Assembly: GCA_964348665.1 (NCBI GenBank)
Contig: CAYGDP010000008.1
Coordinates: 62,001-126,000 of the forward strand
Length of the DNA stretch: 64,000 nucleotides
Origin: CAYGDP01 sp964348665
GTDB taxonomy: Bacteria; Verrucomicrobiota; Verrucomicrobiia; Palsa-1439; CAYGDP01
Direction of reading: 5' to 3'
Part shown: piece by piece, positions 34,125 to 42,330 of the stretch
Layout: each line of letters begins with the position of its first letter
How positions within the stretch are numbered: the first letter of the stretch is position 1
The notes under the pieces: model-generated
The model's input: the letters and a program-made list of their open reading frames with translations, nothing else
What the model was told of the DNA's origin: nothing
The model's database searches: none
Translations under genes and position numbers: made by a program

Positions 34125-35297
34125 TTATCGGCCGGTTTTCTCGTTTTCCACTTCCAACGTTCGCAATGGAATCCCCCCGCAGTCGCGGCAAACGCCTTCC
34201 TTTAAGTAATACTGGCAGTGACAACGAGGGCAGTACGAGAGGTTGGTGTCAATAATCGCAGGCGCGGCATCGAGTTCCTCGCGCGCAAAACCTGACGAGA
34301 ACAGAAATTTTTCCAACGCACGGACAAATCGCTCGCGCGACCAAATCTCCACGATGGCAAGTTCGGAGGCGCGAGCGGGATGAATTGGGAGCAGCGGGCA
34401 TTGCGCGTCGCGCCATACACGCAGCGCCAATGCGCGAAAGTCTTCCGGTGCGCAGAGAATTTTGGCCGCAGCGAGAGGGTGATGGGCGATGAGGAGCCGA
34501 CGCGATAGCAAGTCCAGCGCCCGTGGCGCGGCCAACCAGAGCAGCGACATAAAGACGACGCTTTGCTTGCGCTCCGCGGACTCATCCGGATACAGAGTTT
34601 TGTGGGCTCGCCAGAATTCCGTGAGGGTCAGCGCGAGCAAACCGACGAACGCGAGCATCAACGGCATCCAAAACCGGTTGAATTGCGAGGAGAGGAGGCT
34701 GATCGGAGTCACCACAAGCAGATGAACAAACAGGGCGTTCGTGGCCAGACGAAGTGGACGGGTTGTGCCGCGATAGATTTCGAGCCGGGTACGGATGGCG
34801 TCGGCATCGAACATCGAGCCAAGGTGATTATCGATCAGCGATGCGCGCGCGTCGTGCGGGGTCTGGCGCAGTTGGCTGATGAAACGCGAGACAACAGACG
34901 CGCTCGGCGGCGAGTCGGCATGGAAGAACGGTTTTCCGTTTAGAAACACCGTTTTGTCTTCCGTTTCAATGGAGCGAATTTCGTCAATCGCTTGAACAAC
35001 GGCGTCTTGGGTGGCGCGGCCATCGGGATGCAAACAGAGCGCCGTATAGGAGACGATGGCGTCGGGTGATGCCGCAATTGGCCAAGGGCGTGGTAAGAAC
35101 AAATCGCCTAGCGGCGGGAGCGGCCAGGCGACGAGAAACCCGCGACGACCGCGGCCGACCAATGGGTTGGGAAAAAAAAGCCGCGCGCGACGACCAACAA
35201 AACAGAGCAAGCCAATCGAGTTGAGCGACGCGAAATGAAAGCACTCGGAAAGATAGAGAACAGCGAGAATCAGCGCGAAGAGGTCGGCATCGCTCAC
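34125..35297 (-). CDS. Membrane protein with C-terminal zinc ribbon
   Basis: 390 residues. Hydrophobic helices lie near residues 5-30 and 175-235 (ALFVHLLVVTPISLL, WMPLMLAFVGLLALTLT). The C-terminus holds a four-cysteine zinc ribbon (CPRCHCQYYLKEGVCRDCGG). I do not recognise a named family. It is 4 bp downstream of the DUF2167-like gene, so the two are probably co-transcribed. A membrane-anchored binding or sensing role is possible but unsupported. Confidence 0.6.
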   Translation of the reverse strand: MSDADLFALILAVLYLSECFHFASLNSIGLLCFVGRRARLFFPNPLVGRGRRGFLVAWPLPPLGDLFLPRPWPIAASPDAIVSYTALCLHPDGRATQDAVVQAIDEIRSIETEDKTVFLNGKPFFHADSPPSASVVSRFISQLRQTPHDARASLIDNHLGSMFDADAIRTRLEIYRGTTRPLRLATNALFVHLLVVTPISLLSSQFNRFWMPLMLAFVGLLALTLTEFWRAHKTLYPDESAERKQSVVFMSLLWLAAPRALDLLSRRLLIAHHPLAAAKILCAPEDFRALALRVWRDAQCPLLPIHPARASELAIVEIWSRERFVRALEKFLFSSGFAREELDAAPAIIDTNLSYCPRCHCQYYLKEGVCRDCGGIPLRTLEVENEKTGR

Positions 35298-35301
35298 GGG
35301 G

Positions 35302-36216
35302 CTAGGCTTGTCCGGAATCCGACTTTTTGCCGGTGATCATCGTAACGACTTTTTTGGCGCCCGCGGCGATGGCGAGCACGGCCACGACGATGAGTTTCCA
35401 GAATTTCTGCAGTAACCCGGTCTTGAACGCAACCGCGGCTGCGCCGCCGGCGACGAGCGCGGCGAGGCCATACTTGGCAATTTTATCGCCCTGCCGATAT
35501 TCGGCATATCGATTGCCGGAATTGTATTCGAAGGTTTTGAGTAGTTCCTTGAACTCCGGCAGCGTGGTCGCGAGGTGCGCGGGATCCACAACCAACGCGA
35601 CGGACATGTACCCTTTGCGACCGAGAAGACGCGTGTTGAAGTTGACAATGGATTCTCCCTCGCTGACGCCACGAATGGCCCATTGAAGATTGTGCGTCTC
35701 GGTACCGTAATTCGGCGGGGCTTCCCAGCCCGTAATTTCGATGGTGGACCATCCGCGTTTCTTGCGTTCTTGATTGGATGCCTCCGTCCCTTTTTTGATG
35801 GATTCGAGCATGGCGGCGGCGTCAAGTTTGTCTTTCTCGTCGTCTTTCACGTAACCCACTTCTGAAAACTCGAAGACGACAAACCACAAAAGGGATTGGG
35901 GCGCCAACATGCCCACTTCGGTGCCGCCGGTAGGGTTTTGCAGCATCTCAAGAAATTTTTGCGTGTCTTTTCCGCCGCAAAAAACAAACTTTTCTGGCAC
36001 TTGAATTCCTGCGATGCCGCCGATGTCGGCTTTGGCGGAACCCCGTAGCCAGGTGATACCCGGGACCTTGGCGGCATTATCTTCCGACGCGCTTGGCGCC
36101 GCATTTTCCACAGCGGGCGAGGGCGACTCACTTTCCGCTGGCGCAATTCCCGGCACGGCGCACCACACCGCAAAATGTAATGCGCCGACAAATCCAATTT
36201 TAATGATGGTTTGCAT
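35302..36216 (-). CDS. DUF2167-family membrane protein
   Basis: 304 residues from ATG 36216, which has AGGAG and GGAGAG upstream; the frame is open to 36276 without better support. Signal peptide, low-complexity Pro/Ser/Ala linker, then motifs of DUF2167 (LWFVVFEFSEVGYVKDDEKD, GWEAPPNYGTETHNLQWAI, NFNTRLLGRKGYMSVALV) and a C-terminal hydrophobic helix pair (YGLAALVAGGAAAVAF, LIVVAVLAIAAGA). Members are envelope proteins of unknown function. The following gene encodes the zinc-ribbon membrane protein. Confidence 0.8.
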   Translation of the reverse strand: MQTIIKIGFVGALHFAVWCAVPGIAPAESESPSPAVENAAPSASEDNAAKVPGITWLRGSAKADIGGIAGIQVPEKFVFCGGKDTQKFLEMLQNPTGGTEVGMLAPQSLLWFVVFEFSEVGYVKDDEKDKLDAAAMLESIKKGTEASNQERKKRGWSTIEITGWEAPPNYGTETHNLQWAIRGVSEGESIVNFNTRLLGRKGYMSVALVVDPAHLATTLPEFKELLKTFEYNSGNRYAEYRQGDKIAKYGLAALVAGGAAAVAFKTGLLQKFWKLIVVAVLAIAAGAKKVVTMITGKKSDSGQA

Positions 36217-36377
36217 TCTCTCCACTCCTCGCGTAATGCCAGCCCTCTCAATTTGCAGGAGCGCTGATGAAGCCAACTGTGGTGACTTTCTGCCTCTGGA
36301 AATTCAAAGTCAAGCGTTGATTCACAACAGAATCCTACAGGAGGGCCGCGAAGAGGTTGGTGACCTCGATCACCGGG

Positions 36378-36896
36378 TCATTTGCTCAAGTAAATTTTTT
36401 CGGGAAAGTCGAATTCGCCGTAATTTTTGAGTTTAGCGGGGTGATCGTGCGTGATGGCGCCACGTTCGTCGCCCACGACGATGATTGCGGTGCGCCAGGG
36501 TTTGCGGGAATCGTACGGAAACTGCACTTCGGCGGGGATTTTGCTTCGGAAACTCGGCAAGCTCGCCTCGGGCCTGTTTTGGCTGTTGAGCGTGAAAAAA
36601 ATCCCGGTCGTCGTGCCGATTTTTTGTTTTTTGTCGTCGAAGAAATGACAGAGAAGGAATTGGGGAGTGGGAGCGACACCCTTGGTGTCGCCTTTGTCAT
36701 TCACAACGATCCGTGCCGAAATGACCTTGATCGGCTGGGCGGTGCCAAGATTCTGGATGCCGATGATTTGTTCCGGCGTCTTGATTTGTGTGGTGAAAAT
36801 CTTGAATCGGTCGGATGCCTTGGCGGGTTTGTCTTCGGCAACACCAGCCATGCAGGAGAACGCTACAAGGATGGTTATGGTCCAAAACGTTTTCAT
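36378..36896 (-). CDS. Small secreted protein, paralogue of the upstream gene
   Basis: 172 residues from ATG 36896, overlapping the upstream stop (ATGA). Signal peptide (FWTITILVAFSCMAGVA) and a beta-rich domain. It shares with the protein at 36893-37495 the same ordered motifs: RFKIFTTQ, LCHFFDDKKQK, PAEVQFPYDS, RTAIIVVGDERGA, and a final YGEFDFPEK. No family name comes to mind. It is likely periplasmic or outer-membrane associated. Confidence 0.65.
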   Translation of the reverse strand: MKTFWTITILVAFSCMAGVAEDKPAKASDRFKIFTTQIKTPEQIIGIQNLGTAQPIKVISARIVVNDKGDTKGVAPTPQFLLCHFFDDKKQKIGTTTGIFFTLNSQNRPEASLPSFRSKIPAEVQFPYDSRKPWRTAIIVVGDERGAITHDHPAKLKNYGEFDFPEKIYLSK

Positions 36897-37495
36897 TTGC
36901 CTTTGAGCTGGCTTTTTCCGGGAAATTCGTAGTCGCTCAAGTCCCGAAGCGGTTTCGGGTGACCGAGCGTTTCTGCCTCCTCGCCATCGCCAACTACAAT
37001 AATTGCCTGCGTCCAGCGAAGGTTGGGGTCGTGGGGAAAATAAACGTCCGTGGGAGCTTTCGCGCGAAAGGTCGGAGGGGTCGCCTTGATAACAGTGTGT
37101 CCGGCGCTGTTGGGATCCGTTGTCAAAGTAACCGCGACGCCGGGGACACTTTTGAGGAGATTTTTTTTGTGATCGAAAAAGTGGCAAATCAGGGTGCGCG
37201 GGGATGGGGCGAACCCTTTGTCGTCGGGAGGGAAATTAACAATGAGCTTGATCCGCAAAGTTTTTGAGCCGGCAAAGTCGCCCCACGCATTCGTGCCAGA
37301 GACATTTTCCATATCGATCGATTGCGTCTGATACATTTTGTATCGATCCGCTTGTTTCACCGAAGGCTTCGTGTCCGGCTTCGTTTCGGTTGTAACCGGT
37401 TTTTTGGCGGGTTTGGTGGCTGGCTTGCGGTCTTCACCGATCACAACGGCGCAAACCGAAAGGATGGCGAGCGGGATTGCCAGTTTGAGTGTCAT
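36893..37495 (-). CDS. Small secreted protein, tandem paralogue
   Basis: 200 residues from ATG 37495. A signal peptide (LKLAIPLAILSVCAVVIG) is followed by a Lys/Thr/Pro-rich linker and then the same domain as the downstream gene (RYKMYQTQSIDMENVSG, ICHFFDHKKN, TDVYFPHDPN, TQAIIVVGDGEEA, LSDYEFPGK). The tandem arrangement and ATGA overlap point to a local duplication kept as a co-translated pair. The function is unknown. It is divergent from glyS across a 65-bp gap that must contain both promoters. Confidence 0.65.
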   Translation of the reverse strand: MTLKLAIPLAILSVCAVVIGEDRKPATKPAKKPVTTETKPDTKPSVKQADRYKMYQTQSIDMENVSGTNAWGDFAGSKTLRIKLIVNFPPDDKGFAPSPRTLICHFFDHKKNLLKSVPGVAVTLTTDPNSAGHTVIKATPPTFRAKAPTDVYFPHDPNLRWTQAIIVVGDGEEAETLGHPKPLRDLSDYEFPGKSQLKGK

Positions 37496-37560
37496 CCTTG
37501 GAGTCTCGCAGCAGGGTTCGCTCTTGTCAAGAGGCACGGAGCCGCGTAGGATGCGCGCCC

Positions 37561-38922
37561 GTGACGAATCCAAAACGAGAACCGGACGTAATGGAAAAAA
37601 TCGTGGCGCTTTGCAAACGCCGCGGGTTCATCTTCCAATCCAGCGAAATCTACGGCGGCATCAACGGCTTTTGGGATTACGGCCCGCTGGGCGCTGAGCT
37701 GAAAAAAAACATCCGCGACTGCTGGTGGAACGACATGGTGCGCCGGCGCGATGACGTGGTCGGCCTCGAAAGTTCCATCATCATGCATCAGAAAGTTTGG
37801 GAAGCCAGCGGGCACGTGGGGGGATTCCAGGATCCGATGGTGGATTGCAAGAAATGCAAAGGTCGTTGGCGCGCGGATCAGCTGCCCGAAACGAAGTGTT
37901 CGGAAGGCGGGCCGCATGAATACACCGAGGCGCGCCAGTTCAATCTCATGCTCAAGACCAACGTCGGCGCAATAGAATCGGCGGATAACACCGCCTATCT
38001 CCGTCCCGAAACGGCGCAAGGGATGTTCGTGCAGTTTCTCAACGTGCTAAACACTTCCCGCCTGAAACTGCCGTTCGGCATCGCGCAGATCGGTAAATCG
38101 TTCCGGAACGAAATCAACCCGCGCAATTTCACCTTTCGCAGCCGCGAGTTCGAGCAGATGGAGATGGAATATTTCATCAGTGACCAGGACGACTGGCAGA
38201 AATGGTATCGGTACTGGATTGATTGGTGCCGCGACTGGCTGCTCTCGGTTGGGCTGCGCGCCGAAAATCTCTCCGAGCACATTCATCCGAAGGAAGAGCT
38301 GGCGTTTTACTCGAAAGGCACCACCGATATCATGTTCCAGTATCCGTTCGGCGTGCAGGAGCTATGGGGCATCGCCGCGCGCGGCAATTATGATCTAACC
38401 CAGCACGCGAAGTTCAGCGGCACGCCGATCACCTATTTCGACGAAGAACGAAAATGCCGCTACGTTCCCCACGTCATCGAGCCGGCCGTCGGCGTGGACC
38501 GCATCGCCCTGGCGATTCTCTGCACGGCGTACCACGAGGAGACCATTCGGGACGAAGAAAGCGGCAAGGAAGAGACGCGTATCGTCATGCGGTTCGCGCC
38601 GCGAGTCGCGCCGATCAAAGTCGCGGTTTTCCCGCTGTTGCGCAACAAACCGCCCCTCGTCGAAAAGGCACGCGAAGTTTTCAAACTGTTGCAGACGCAT
38701 TTCACCTGTCAGTGGGACGACCGCGGCAACGTCGGCAAACGCTATCGGTATCAGGACGAGGCCGGCACGCCGTTCGGGGTTACGATTGATTTTGATACTC
38801 TCGGCGAAAAAGGTTCGGAGCTGAAAGACACCGTTACCTTGCGCGACCGCGACACGATGAAACAGGATCGGATCGCCATCAAAGATTTGGTGGCAGTCTT
38901 GCAAGAGAAGATTTCCAAGTAA
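37561..38922 (+). CDS. glyS: Glycyl-tRNA synthetase, dimeric type
   Basis: 453 residues from GTG 37561. The start is chosen because family homology begins almost at once (EKIVALCKRRGFIFQSSEIYGG), and further upstream the frame overlaps the divergent gene. Class II synthetase motifs are clear: motif 2 around FGIAQIGKSFRNEINPRNFTFR, with SREFEQMEMEYF, and motif 3 in PAVGVDRIALAI. The C-terminal anticodon-binding domain includes VAVFPLLRNKP. This is the alpha-2 (eukaryotic/archaeal-like) single-chain form rather than the alpha2beta2 GlyQ/GlyS type. Essential for translation. Confidence 0.95.
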   Translation: MTNPKREPDVMEKIVALCKRRGFIFQSSEIYGGINGFWDYGPLGAELKKNIRDCWWNDMVRRRDDVVGLESSIIMHQKVWEASGHVGGFQDPMVDCKKCKGRWRADQLPETKCSEGGPHEYTEARQFNLMLKTNVGAIESADNTAYLRPETAQGMFVQFLNVLNTSRLKLPFGIAQIGKSFRNEINPRNFTFRSREFEQMEMEYFISDQDDWQKWYRYWIDWCRDWLLSVGLRAENLSEHIHPKEELAFYSKGTTDIMFQYPFGVQELWGIAARGNYDLTQHAKFSGTPITYFDEERKCRYVPHVIEPAVGVDRIALAILCTAYHEETIRDEESGKEETRIVMRFAPRVAPIKVAVFPLLRNKPPLVEKAREVFKLLQTHFTCQWDDRGNVGKRYRYQDEAGTPFGVTIDFDTLGEKGSELKDTVTLRDRDTMKQDRIAIKDLVAVLQEKISK

Positions 38923-38935
38923 AGAAAGGGTCATT

Positions 38936-39598
38936 ATGAGCGAAAATCCACCGCCTAATCCGCCCAACCCCGATCAACCCGCGCCGCAACGCCCCCAGGT
39001 GCGCGTGCCGGACCACCTCGCGCAAGGGGTGTACGCCACGGCCATGATCATCCCGCATGCGCGCGAGGAATTCGTGCTCGACTTCCTCGCCTCGCACGCC
39101 CAACCACCGCGAATGATCGCACGGGTCGTCTTGACTCCCTCCCACATCAAACGCCTCGCCGCCGCCATCCGCGAAAACATCAATCTCTACGAAAAAAATC
39201 ACGGCCCCATCCCCGCCGCCGCGCGCCAACAAATGGCCCGCACCATCCAGAACAAGGATTTTTACGCGAACATCGCCGTCCCCGAACGCGTCCTCGGCGG
39301 CGTTTATGCCAGCAGCGTCATCATCCGCCACAGCCGCGAAGAGTTTATCCTCGATTTCCTTACCAGCTTTCCCCCTAGCCCCATCATTAACGCCCGCGTC
39401 CTCATCAGCCCACCTCACATCCTTCGCGTTGCCAATGCGCTCGAAGCGCGTCTCCGCCAATACGAAGATCAGGGCGGCAAAATCCCCGAGCCACCCTCCG
39501 AACCGCCGCCCCCGCCGGGAGCGCCGCCGAAACCAGATGACCCCAGTGCACCACCCGACTCTCCCGAAGGTGGCGGACCAAGGTTTAAGATCATCTAA
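38936..39598 (+). CDS. Duplicated DUF3467 protein
   Basis: 220 residues with a Pro-rich head and tail around two copies of a DUF3467-type unit. The units are VYATAMIIPHAREEFVLDFL with ARVVLTPSHIKRLAAAI, and VYASSVIIRHSREEFILDFL with ARVLISPPHILRVANAL. Each has the strand-turn-HxREEF pattern and a following helix. DUF3467 proteins normally carry one copy; a tandem in-gene duplication is evident. The function is unknown. It sits 13 bp after glyS and just before larC, all on the same strand. Confidence 0.75.
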   Translation: MSENPPPNPPNPDQPAPQRPQVRVPDHLAQGVYATAMIIPHAREEFVLDFLASHAQPPRMIARVVLTPSHIKRLAAAIRENINLYEKNHGPIPAAARQQMARTIQNKDFYANIAVPERVLGGVYASSVIIRHSREEFILDFLTSFPPSPIINARVLISPPHILRVANALEARLRQYEDQGGKIPEPPSEPPPPPGAPPKPDDPSAPPDSPEGGGPRFKII

Positions 39599-39600
39599 GT

Positions 39601-40815
39601 ATGAATGCGCTTTTTCTCGACTGCCCGGCGGGGGCGAGCGGCGATATGTTTGTCGGTGCGCTGCTCGATCTTGGCGTGTCCCTGCCTACGATCCAACGTG
39701 AGATTGGAAAACTGAAGCTGACCGGTCTAACACTTGACGCTTACGAGCATCGCAGCCGGGGCGTTACCGGAACGAAATTCGACGTTCGCATCGCCGCCAG
39801 TCACCAAGCACTTGTCACCCGTCAACACGCGCGCAGCGCCCGCGATTTCGCCGCAATCAAGAAGCTGATTTCCGCCAGCCGTCTCGATGCCGAGGTGAAG
39901 CGGAGGGCGCTTTCGGTCTTCCAACGCATCGCTGTCGCCGAGGGAAAAATCCATGGAGTCCCCGTCGAAAAAGTTCATTTTCACGAGATTGGCGCAGCGG
40001 ACTCCATCGCGGACATCGTGGCCGCGTGTGTCGCGATGCGCGAGCTTGGGGCGGATCGGGTTATCGGGTCACGGCCGATTTTGACAGGGAGCGGGTTTGT
40101 GGATTGCGATCATGGACGATTTCCCGTGCCGGCGCCGGCGGCGCTGGAGATTTTAAAAGGAGTGGAGTTGGCGGCGGGGGAGGAGAAGACCGAATTGCTC
40201 ACGCCGACTGGCGCGGCGTTGTTGCGGGAATTTTGCGATGAATTCGGCTCGATGCCGCCGATGCGAGTCGAGAAGATCGGGTACGGCATCGGGACGAAGA
40301 TGCTGGAGAAGACGCCCAACGTATTGCGGACAGTGTTGGGTGATGTGCGGGGTCGGGAGATCCTCGCACAACATTCGGAAATCTGCGTCATCGAGACGAA
40401 TCTCGATGATTGCAGTCCTCAATTGCTCGGTGATGCGATGGAACAACTGCTCGCGGCGGGCGCGCTGGACGTTTATTACACGCCTGTGCAAATGAAGAAG
40501 AATCGGCCTGCGGTAATGCTGACCGTGCTTTGCGAGCCATCGAAGGCTGACGCGCTGGCCGAATGGGTGCTGACAAACACGACGACGTTTGGTGTCCGGA
40601 TGCATACGGCACAACGACGGTGCTTGGCGCGAGAAATTGTGAAGGTGAAGACAAAGTTAGGGGCGGTCGAAGTGAAGGTTGGGCGCCTTGGCGATCGCGT
40701 GGTGTCGGCGTCCCCTGAATTTGAGTCTTGCCGTAAACTTGCCCGCGCAGCTAAAGTGCCGCTCAAGCGCGTCGTTGCTGCCGCGCTCGCGAAAGCCGAG
40801 GAACTTTATGGTTGA
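39601..40815 (+). CDS. larC: Nickel insertion protein LarC (nickel-pincer cofactor)
   Basis: 404 residues, the full length of the LarC/DUF111 family. The N-terminal LFLDCPAGASGDMFVGALLDLG and VHFHEIGAADSIADIVAA (metal-binding His/Glu) and the C-terminal ETNLDDCSPQLLGDAMEQLL are diagnostic. LarC is a CTP-dependent nickel chelatase that finishes the pyridinium bis-thiocarboxylate nickel cofactor of lactate racemase-like enzymes. LarB, LarE and LarA are not in this window. The next small gene overlaps its stop by 8 bp. Confidence 0.93.
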   Translation: MNALFLDCPAGASGDMFVGALLDLGVSLPTIQREIGKLKLTGLTLDAYEHRSRGVTGTKFDVRIAASHQALVTRQHARSARDFAAIKKLISASRLDAEVKRRALSVFQRIAVAEGKIHGVPVEKVHFHEIGAADSIADIVAACVAMRELGADRVIGSRPILTGSGFVDCDHGRFPVPAPAALEILKGVELAAGEEKTELLTPTGAALLREFCDEFGSMPPMRVEKIGYGIGTKMLEKTPNVLRTVLGDVRGREILAQHSEICVIETNLDDCSPQLLGDAMEQLLAAGALDVYYTPVQMKKNRPAVMLTVLCEPSKADALAEWVLTNTTTFGVRMHTAQRRCLAREIVKVKTKLGAVEVKVGRLGDRVVSASPEFESCRKLARAAKVPLKRVVAAALAKAEELYG

Positions 40816-40990
40816 TGCTGAATTGCTGAAGTTGTTGGTTTGTCCCAAGTGTCACGGCGAAATCAAACTCGTCAAGGAAAGTAACACCGAGAAACTTGTC
40901 TGCCAAAAGGCCGGCTGCGGGTTGCGGTATCCGGTGCGGGACGACATTCCCGTGATGCTAATCGAGGAAGCAGAGAAACCGTCAAAGTGA
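40808..40990 (+). CDS. Trm112/YcaR-like zinc-ribbon protein
   Basis: 60 residues from ATG 40808. Cys residues in LVCPKCHGEI and LVCQKAGCGLRYPVRDDIPVML match the Trm112-like family (E. coli YcaR). Family members serve as small partners or activators of other proteins, for example methyltransferases in eukaryotes and archaea. The gene overlaps the larC stop by 8 bp, implying translational coupling, though no functional link is known. The following 31-bp gap holds an AACGTTAA-type repeat. Confidence 0.85.
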   Translation: MVDAELLKLLVCPKCHGEIKLVKESNTEKLVCQKAGCGLRYPVRDDIPVMLIEEAEKPSK

Positions 40991-40991
40991 C

Positions 40992-41024
40992 AAAAACGTT
41001 AAGACGTCGAGCCGTTAAAACGTG
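40992..41024 (+). repeat. Dispersed AACGTTAA/CGTTAAAACG repeat (family II)
   Basis: Near-periodic words ACGTTAAGACG, CGAGCCGTTAAAACG immediately before and into the GTG start of the MFS gene. A related tract (CGTTTCAACGCTTCAACG) is inside the rlmN insertion at 47713-47739. Confidence 0.5.
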
Positions 41025-42311
41025 AACTCACCCGGACCGTCCCCAGCCGACGAACCCGCCCACTGGTGGCAGGGGATTACCGCGTATCAATGGCGCGTGT
41101 TGCTCATCACCTTCTTGGGCTGGACGTTCGACGTGATGGACGCCCTGATTTTCAACTTCATCAAAGTCCCCGCGTGCAAAGAACTGTTAGGCCCGGCGCC
41201 AGTGGATCCTCAACAATTGGCGGTTTGGAACGGGATGGTGTCGGAGTGGGCCGGCGGTATTCAAGCCGCGCTGTTGTGCGGTTGGGCAACCGGCGGCATT
41301 TTCTTTGGCATCCTCGGCGATAAAATCGGCCGTACGCGAACAATGGTGCTGACGATTCTTGTCTATTCGATCTTTACGGGACTGTCTTATTTCGCGCAAA
41401 ACGTTTGGCAACTGGCCTTCTTCCGTTTCCTCACAGGCCTCGGTGTCGGCGGCGAATGGGCGGCGGGCGCGTCGCTGATTGCAGAAGTTTTCCCCCGACG
41501 CTCGCGCACTTGGGTGGCGTGCTCGTTACAGGGCGGCGCCAGCGTCGGCATCATTCTCGGCCAGCAGATCGGTCACTGGCTTGGTGACGCCAATTGGCGC
41601 TGGGCATTCGTCGTGGGAGTGGTGCCAGCCCTGTTGACGTTCTGGGTGCGATTGGGATTGCACGAGCCGGAGCGTTGGCAAAAGGCGACCACCACGCACA
41701 CCAAGAGCGAGGTCGGCTCTATTCCAGAATTGTTCTCGCCCCGGTTTCGGCGACACACGATCATTGGCGTGTTACTGGGGTTATCGGGCGTATTCGGCAT
41801 TTGGGGAGCGAACTATTGGACGCCGGAACTATTGAAGACGCTCGTGACGAAAGATCAGCGCATTTTCATCGTGAACATGCAAATCGTCGCGCAGCTTTTC
41901 GGGTTCCTGCTCTGTGCACCGCTGGCGGTGTATGGCAGCCGACGGCTTGCATTCGGATTTTATTTCCTGGGCAGCCTCATCAGCACGCCATTGGCGTTTC
42001 ATTTCAGCGCCGATTATCATAGCGCGCTCCTGTTGATTCCCATCATGGGTTTCTTTACCGGCGGAATGTTCAGCGGGTACATCGTTTATTTCCCGGAACT
42101 CTATCCAACCCGGCTGCGCGCGACCGGCGCCGGTTTTTGTTACAACGTGGCACGATACGCCGCCGCGCCCGGGCCGTGGCTGATGGGCTGGTTGCAAAAG
42201 TATTTTCCGCTCAAACAAGCCGCAACGATGATCGCCCTCATCTACATCGTCGGCTTGGTCGCGACGTTTCTTGCCGAGGAGACGAAGGGGAAGCCATTGC
42301 CGGAAGATTAG
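41022..42311 (+). CDS. Major facilitator superfamily transporter
   Basis: 429 residues from GTG 41022. About twelve transmembrane helices are visible, with the MFS loop 2-3 signature GDKIGRTRTM and the loop 4-region motif RFLTGLGVGGEWAAGASLIAEVFPRRSR (given here only as motif; G-G-E-W is typical of the aromatic-acid/sugar-acid AAHS or SHS-like groups). It probably imports an organic acid or sugar acid by proton symport. It is convergent with the ankyrin gene, 19 bp away. The substrate is not determinable. Confidence 0.85.
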   Translation: MNSPGPSPADEPAHWWQGITAYQWRVLLITFLGWTFDVMDALIFNFIKVPACKELLGPAPVDPQQLAVWNGMVSEWAGGIQAALLCGWATGGIFFGILGDKIGRTRTMVLTILVYSIFTGLSYFAQNVWQLAFFRFLTGLGVGGEWAAGASLIAEVFPRRSRTWVACSLQGGASVGIILGQQIGHWLGDANWRWAFVVGVVPALLTFWVRLGLHEPERWQKATTTHTKSEVGSIPELFSPRFRRHTIIGVLLGLSGVFGIWGANYWTPELLKTLVTKDQRIFIVNMQIVAQLFGFLLCAPLAVYGSRRLAFGFYFLGSLISTPLAFHFSADYHSALLLIPIMGFFTGGMFSGYIVYFPELYPTRLRATGAGFCYNVARYAAAPGPWLMGWLQKYFPLKQAATMIALIYIVGLVATFLAEETKGKPLPED

Positions 42312-42330
42312 ATCATCTCGAAAATCGCAC

